A DNA stretch of 60,566 nt from an uncultured Bacillota bacterium. GTDB taxonomy: Bacteria > Bacillota_I > Bacilli_A > RF39 > UBA660. The stretch spans positions 1 through 60,566 of the forward strand of contig CAMOPK010000004.1 of assembly GCA_946622285.1 (NCBI GenBank). The letters are read 5' to 3'. The position numbers and the translations under genes were made by a program. Position 1 is the first letter of the stretch, and each line of letters opens with the position of its first letter. This document shows positions 58,439-60,566 of the stretch, in pieces. The notes beneath the pieces are model-generated. The model ran no database searches. It was not told the DNA's origin and saw nothing but the letters and a program-made list of their open reading frames with translations.

Positions 58439-60524
58439 TTGTTTCAACCTTTTCTGTTGTTACTCTTGTCTCAACTATTTCAGTTATAGCACCAGTTTCT
58501 TCATTTTTATCAAGTGGTTCTGCTGGCTTATACTTTTTTAGAACTTTATTTAAATATACAAAATAATTGTTTTTTATTGCTAATGCACTCATTTTCATAT
58601 CTAGAGTAAGACCATTATTTATTTTTTTTATGTCTTCAATTTTATAATAATTATCATAATATTTGACATTACTATTAGCAGCATTATAATATGCATGCTC
58701 ATTTTTCCAAGAACCATCAGCAAATACTATTCTACTTTCATAATCATTTGCCAAAGCATCATGTCCAAGATATAATCTTGGGTCATAATCAAGATTAAAC
58801 AAATTGGCAAGAGTTGGAGTTAAATTCATATATGTTGTATATTGAGTATATTCAGTTGGTTTTAAACTTGGATTATAAATAACAAATGGTGTTTTTTCAG
58901 CAAGTGAATCGTTTGTGACATTATAACCTAAAACTTTTTCTATATTTGCTTTTGCTAAGCCATACGGATAATGATCGGCAAATAAAACAATAACTGTATC
59001 ATCAAGTAAGTTTCGTTCTTCCAAGCCTTTCATTAAGATACCAAGACTATTATCTAATACTTTTAATTTAGACATATATCTTTTTGTTGTAATATTATAT
59101 TTAGTATCTTTAAACTCATTTAAATATAAATCACCATATGGACTTGAGAACGAATATGGTTGATGTGAACTAACTGTTGTAAGCCATGTCATAAATTTAG
59201 TGTTATCATCATATTTATCGATGATAGTTAAAAACTTCTTCATGAAATCTTCATCACTAGCCCATTTTCCATATTCATAATAAAATGGAATTTTTAATTC
59301 TTGAACGCCATAATATTTTTTACTTCCCATATTAGTATGAATAGTACTTCTACGATAATATCCTTCTGTATAATTATGCATTGAAGTTGTTTCATACCCA
59401 CTATTATTAAACAGATTAAATATTGCTTCATAATAAGTGTTAGTTTTATATTTATTTGCAGTACAAGAATCATTAATTGAATATAAACTAATCATTCCAC
59501 TCATTTCATTGTTTCCTGTTGCACAACTATTTCTAGGAGAATAATGATTAGCGAAATGCCATCCATTAGTATAAAGTTTATAAAAGTTTGGGTAAAATTC
59601 TTCATTAATCATAATGTCATTGACTGATTCCATCATGATTACTATCAAATTCTTATTTTCAAATAATCCTGTATAATCGTTTTTGTCAGTTATATCTCGA
59701 TTTATGAAATATTTATTTAAATTATTGTATGTTGAATTCTTTTCGTTTGTAATTGCATCTTTCCAAGCACGATCATCAATAAGTCTTGTGTTATCTGTAA
59801 TTTCTTCACTTTTTTCTTTTAAAGGTTCTTCAATTTTAATTTCTTCCTCTTCTGCTTTAGGTAAAATCAAAGATTTAATGTCTAAAACTCCATAACCTAT
59901 AGTACCAAATTCCATGATTGTAATACTAGGAACAGATGGATTCTTAACAAGTTCAATATTACTAACTTGTTGAAGATTATTTTGCATGAAATTAGCTGTA
60001 AGTGTATATCTATAAGTAAAACTTAAGGTTATTAATGCTACTGATACAAAAATTAAATAGAATGCACTTTTCTTTGCAAATTCGAAATATTTAATTTTCT
60101 TTCTAAAGATAATTAATAGAACTACTGTTATGATTAAAGGAATAAATATTACCCAATAATATAAAGGAAGACTAGTTAAAAATTCAATTATATAATCAGT
60201 AACTGCACCTAATTGACTTGATGCTCCAAAAGACATATATACTCCAAGATAAGTAATAAATCCTATTTGGGCGAATGTATACATTGAAAAAATAACTGCT
60301 ATTAGTATTGCAAGAATCTTAGATATTTTTTCATTTAATGCACTTATTAATAGTGAAATAATAATTGCTACTACATTTAAACCTAAAAAGATGCGTAAAG
60401 AAGCCCAACTAAAAACAGCAAAATTACTTAATACTCGAAATATTAATTCTGCTAAAAATAGATTTATTAATAATATTAAATAGTTAAATAAAAATTTACT
60501 GAAATATGTCGCCTTTTTATTCAT
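58431..60524 (-). CDS. LtaS-family sulfatase-like membrane enzyme
   Basis: A 697-residue protein with five membrane helices in the first 175 residues, a linker with Glu/Lys-rich segment, and an outer sulfatase-fold domain from about 260. Motifs are LIVIMMESVND, the Thr of NSCATGNNEMSG that would form the phosphoglycerol intermediate, and VIVLFADHYPYG. It resembles lipoteichoic acid synthases. The tail after residue 650 is Glu/Thr-rich. An extended -10 lies at 60543-60551. Confidence 0.9.
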   Translation of the reverse strand: MNKKATYFSKFLFNYLILLINLFLAELIFRVLSNFAVFSWASLRIFLGLNVVAIIISLLISALNEKISKILAILIAVIFSMYTFAQIGFITYLGVYMSFGASSQLGAVTDYIIEFLTSLPLYYWVIFIPLIITVVLLIIFRKKIKYFEFAKKSAFYLIFVSVALITLSFTYRYTLTANFMQNNLQQVSNIELVKNPSVPSITIMEFGTIGYGVLDIKSLILPKAEEEEIKIEEPLKEKSEEITDNTRLIDDRAWKDAITNEKNSTYNNLNKYFINRDITDKNDYTGLFENKNLIVIMMESVNDIMINEEFYPNFYKLYTNGWHFANHYSPRNSCATGNNEMSGMISLYSINDSCTANKYKTNTYYEAIFNLFNNSGYETTSMHNYTEGYYRRSTIHTNMGSKKYYGVQELKIPFYYEYGKWASDEDFMKKFLTIIDKYDDNTKFMTWLTTVSSHQPYSFSSPYGDLYLNEFKDTKYNITTKRYMSKLKVLDNSLGILMKGLEERNLLDDTVIVLFADHYPYGLAKANIEKVLGYNVTNDSLAEKTPFVIYNPSLKPTEYTQYTTYMNLTPTLANLFNLDYDPRLYLGHDALANDYESRIVFADGSWKNEHAYYNAANSNVKYYDNYYKIEDIKKINNGLTLDMKMSALAIKNNYFVYLNKVLKKYKPAEPLDKNEETGAITEIVETRVTTEKVETNE

Positions 60525-60542
60525 AACATCACGTCCATACTG

Positions 60543-60551
60543 ATTATATCA
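60543..60551 (-). promoter_or_regulatory. Extended -10 promoter of LtaS-like gene
   Basis: Minus-strand TGATATAAT shortly before GACGTGATG of the LtaS-like gene. Confidence 0.55.
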
Positions 60552-60566
60552 TAAAATATTAAAAAG

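Noticed and set aside
58431-60524. Sulfatase acting on sulfate esters
   Set aside because: There is no Cys/Ser-x-P-x-R sulfatase motif; the five-helix N-terminus and CATGN Thr match LtaS-type enzymes.

Overview
This window is AT-rich DNA with short intergenic gaps. Most genes read on the minus strand; the clear plus-strand genes are murT-gatD, upp and one tRNA-Gly. TGA is used as a stop and Shine-Dalgarno sites are strong. The gene set (MurC, MurT/GatD, MurJ-like flippase, alanine racemase, LtaS-like enzyme, SufU/SufB, YvcK, ParE, short SMC) fits a walled, low-GC member of the Bacilli, plausibly an uncultured gut lineage with a reduced genome. The lineage is inference from gene content, not a database result.

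Layout. 1-1.5 kb: a partial HD hydrolase, a decayed NIF3-like fragment and an AAA ATPase. 1.5-4.7 kb: a five-gene operon (HAD phosphatase, flavin-binding oxidoreductase-like protein, hydrolase, unknown protein, alanine racemase). 4.7-7.1 kb: NUDIX hydrolase, then yvcK with a drug/metabolite transporter. 7.1-9 kb: two tandem HipA-like kinases. 9-11 kb: a surface phosphodiester glycosidase. 11-13.6 kb: an ABC-2 exporter. 13.6-15.6 kb: a small RNA locus and a GH13 amylase. 15.7-20 kb: an acyltransferase-like protein, two unknown proteins (one behind a candidate riboswitch) and murC. 20-24.3 kb: the DUF4956/VTC/CotH trio. 24.3-30.8 kb: parE, a surface phosphodiesterase, an M23 hydrolase with a YgjP-like peptidase, an unknown protein and ssb. 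31-34.3 kb: uracil permease and sufU-sufB. 34.3-41 kb: anchored amidase, murT-gatD, MurJ-like flippase, ATP-grasp enzyme. 41-44.1 kb: GNAT-like gene and a three-gene accessory operon. 44.2-46.1 kb: two divergent tRNA-Gly genes, unknown genes and an HD hydrolase. 46.1-55.1 kb: upp, membrane and housekeeping genes, smc, rhomboid, rluD-type synthase, lspA. 55.2-60.5 kb: a flavinylation operon, queH and an LtaS-like enzyme.

The strongest unusual signals are regulatory. Both uracil-salvage genes, upp and the uracil permease, are preceded by a short leader peptide whose stop codon runs into a Rho-independent terminator. The two terminators share nearly the same hairpin, and the leaders are U-rich. 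This is the layout of a UTP-sensing, translation-coupled attenuator like E. coli pyrBI, but on salvage genes in a low-GC Gram-positive. Other notable signals are a GatD that has lost its catalytic Cys and His, a candidate manganese-type riboswitch before a protein of unknown function, and an orphan small RNA with a perfect consensus promoter.

Two style features recur. Many genes have an extended -10 box only a few bases before the Shine-Dalgarno, so 5' UTRs are very short. Many stop codons lie inside the stem of the gene's own terminator.
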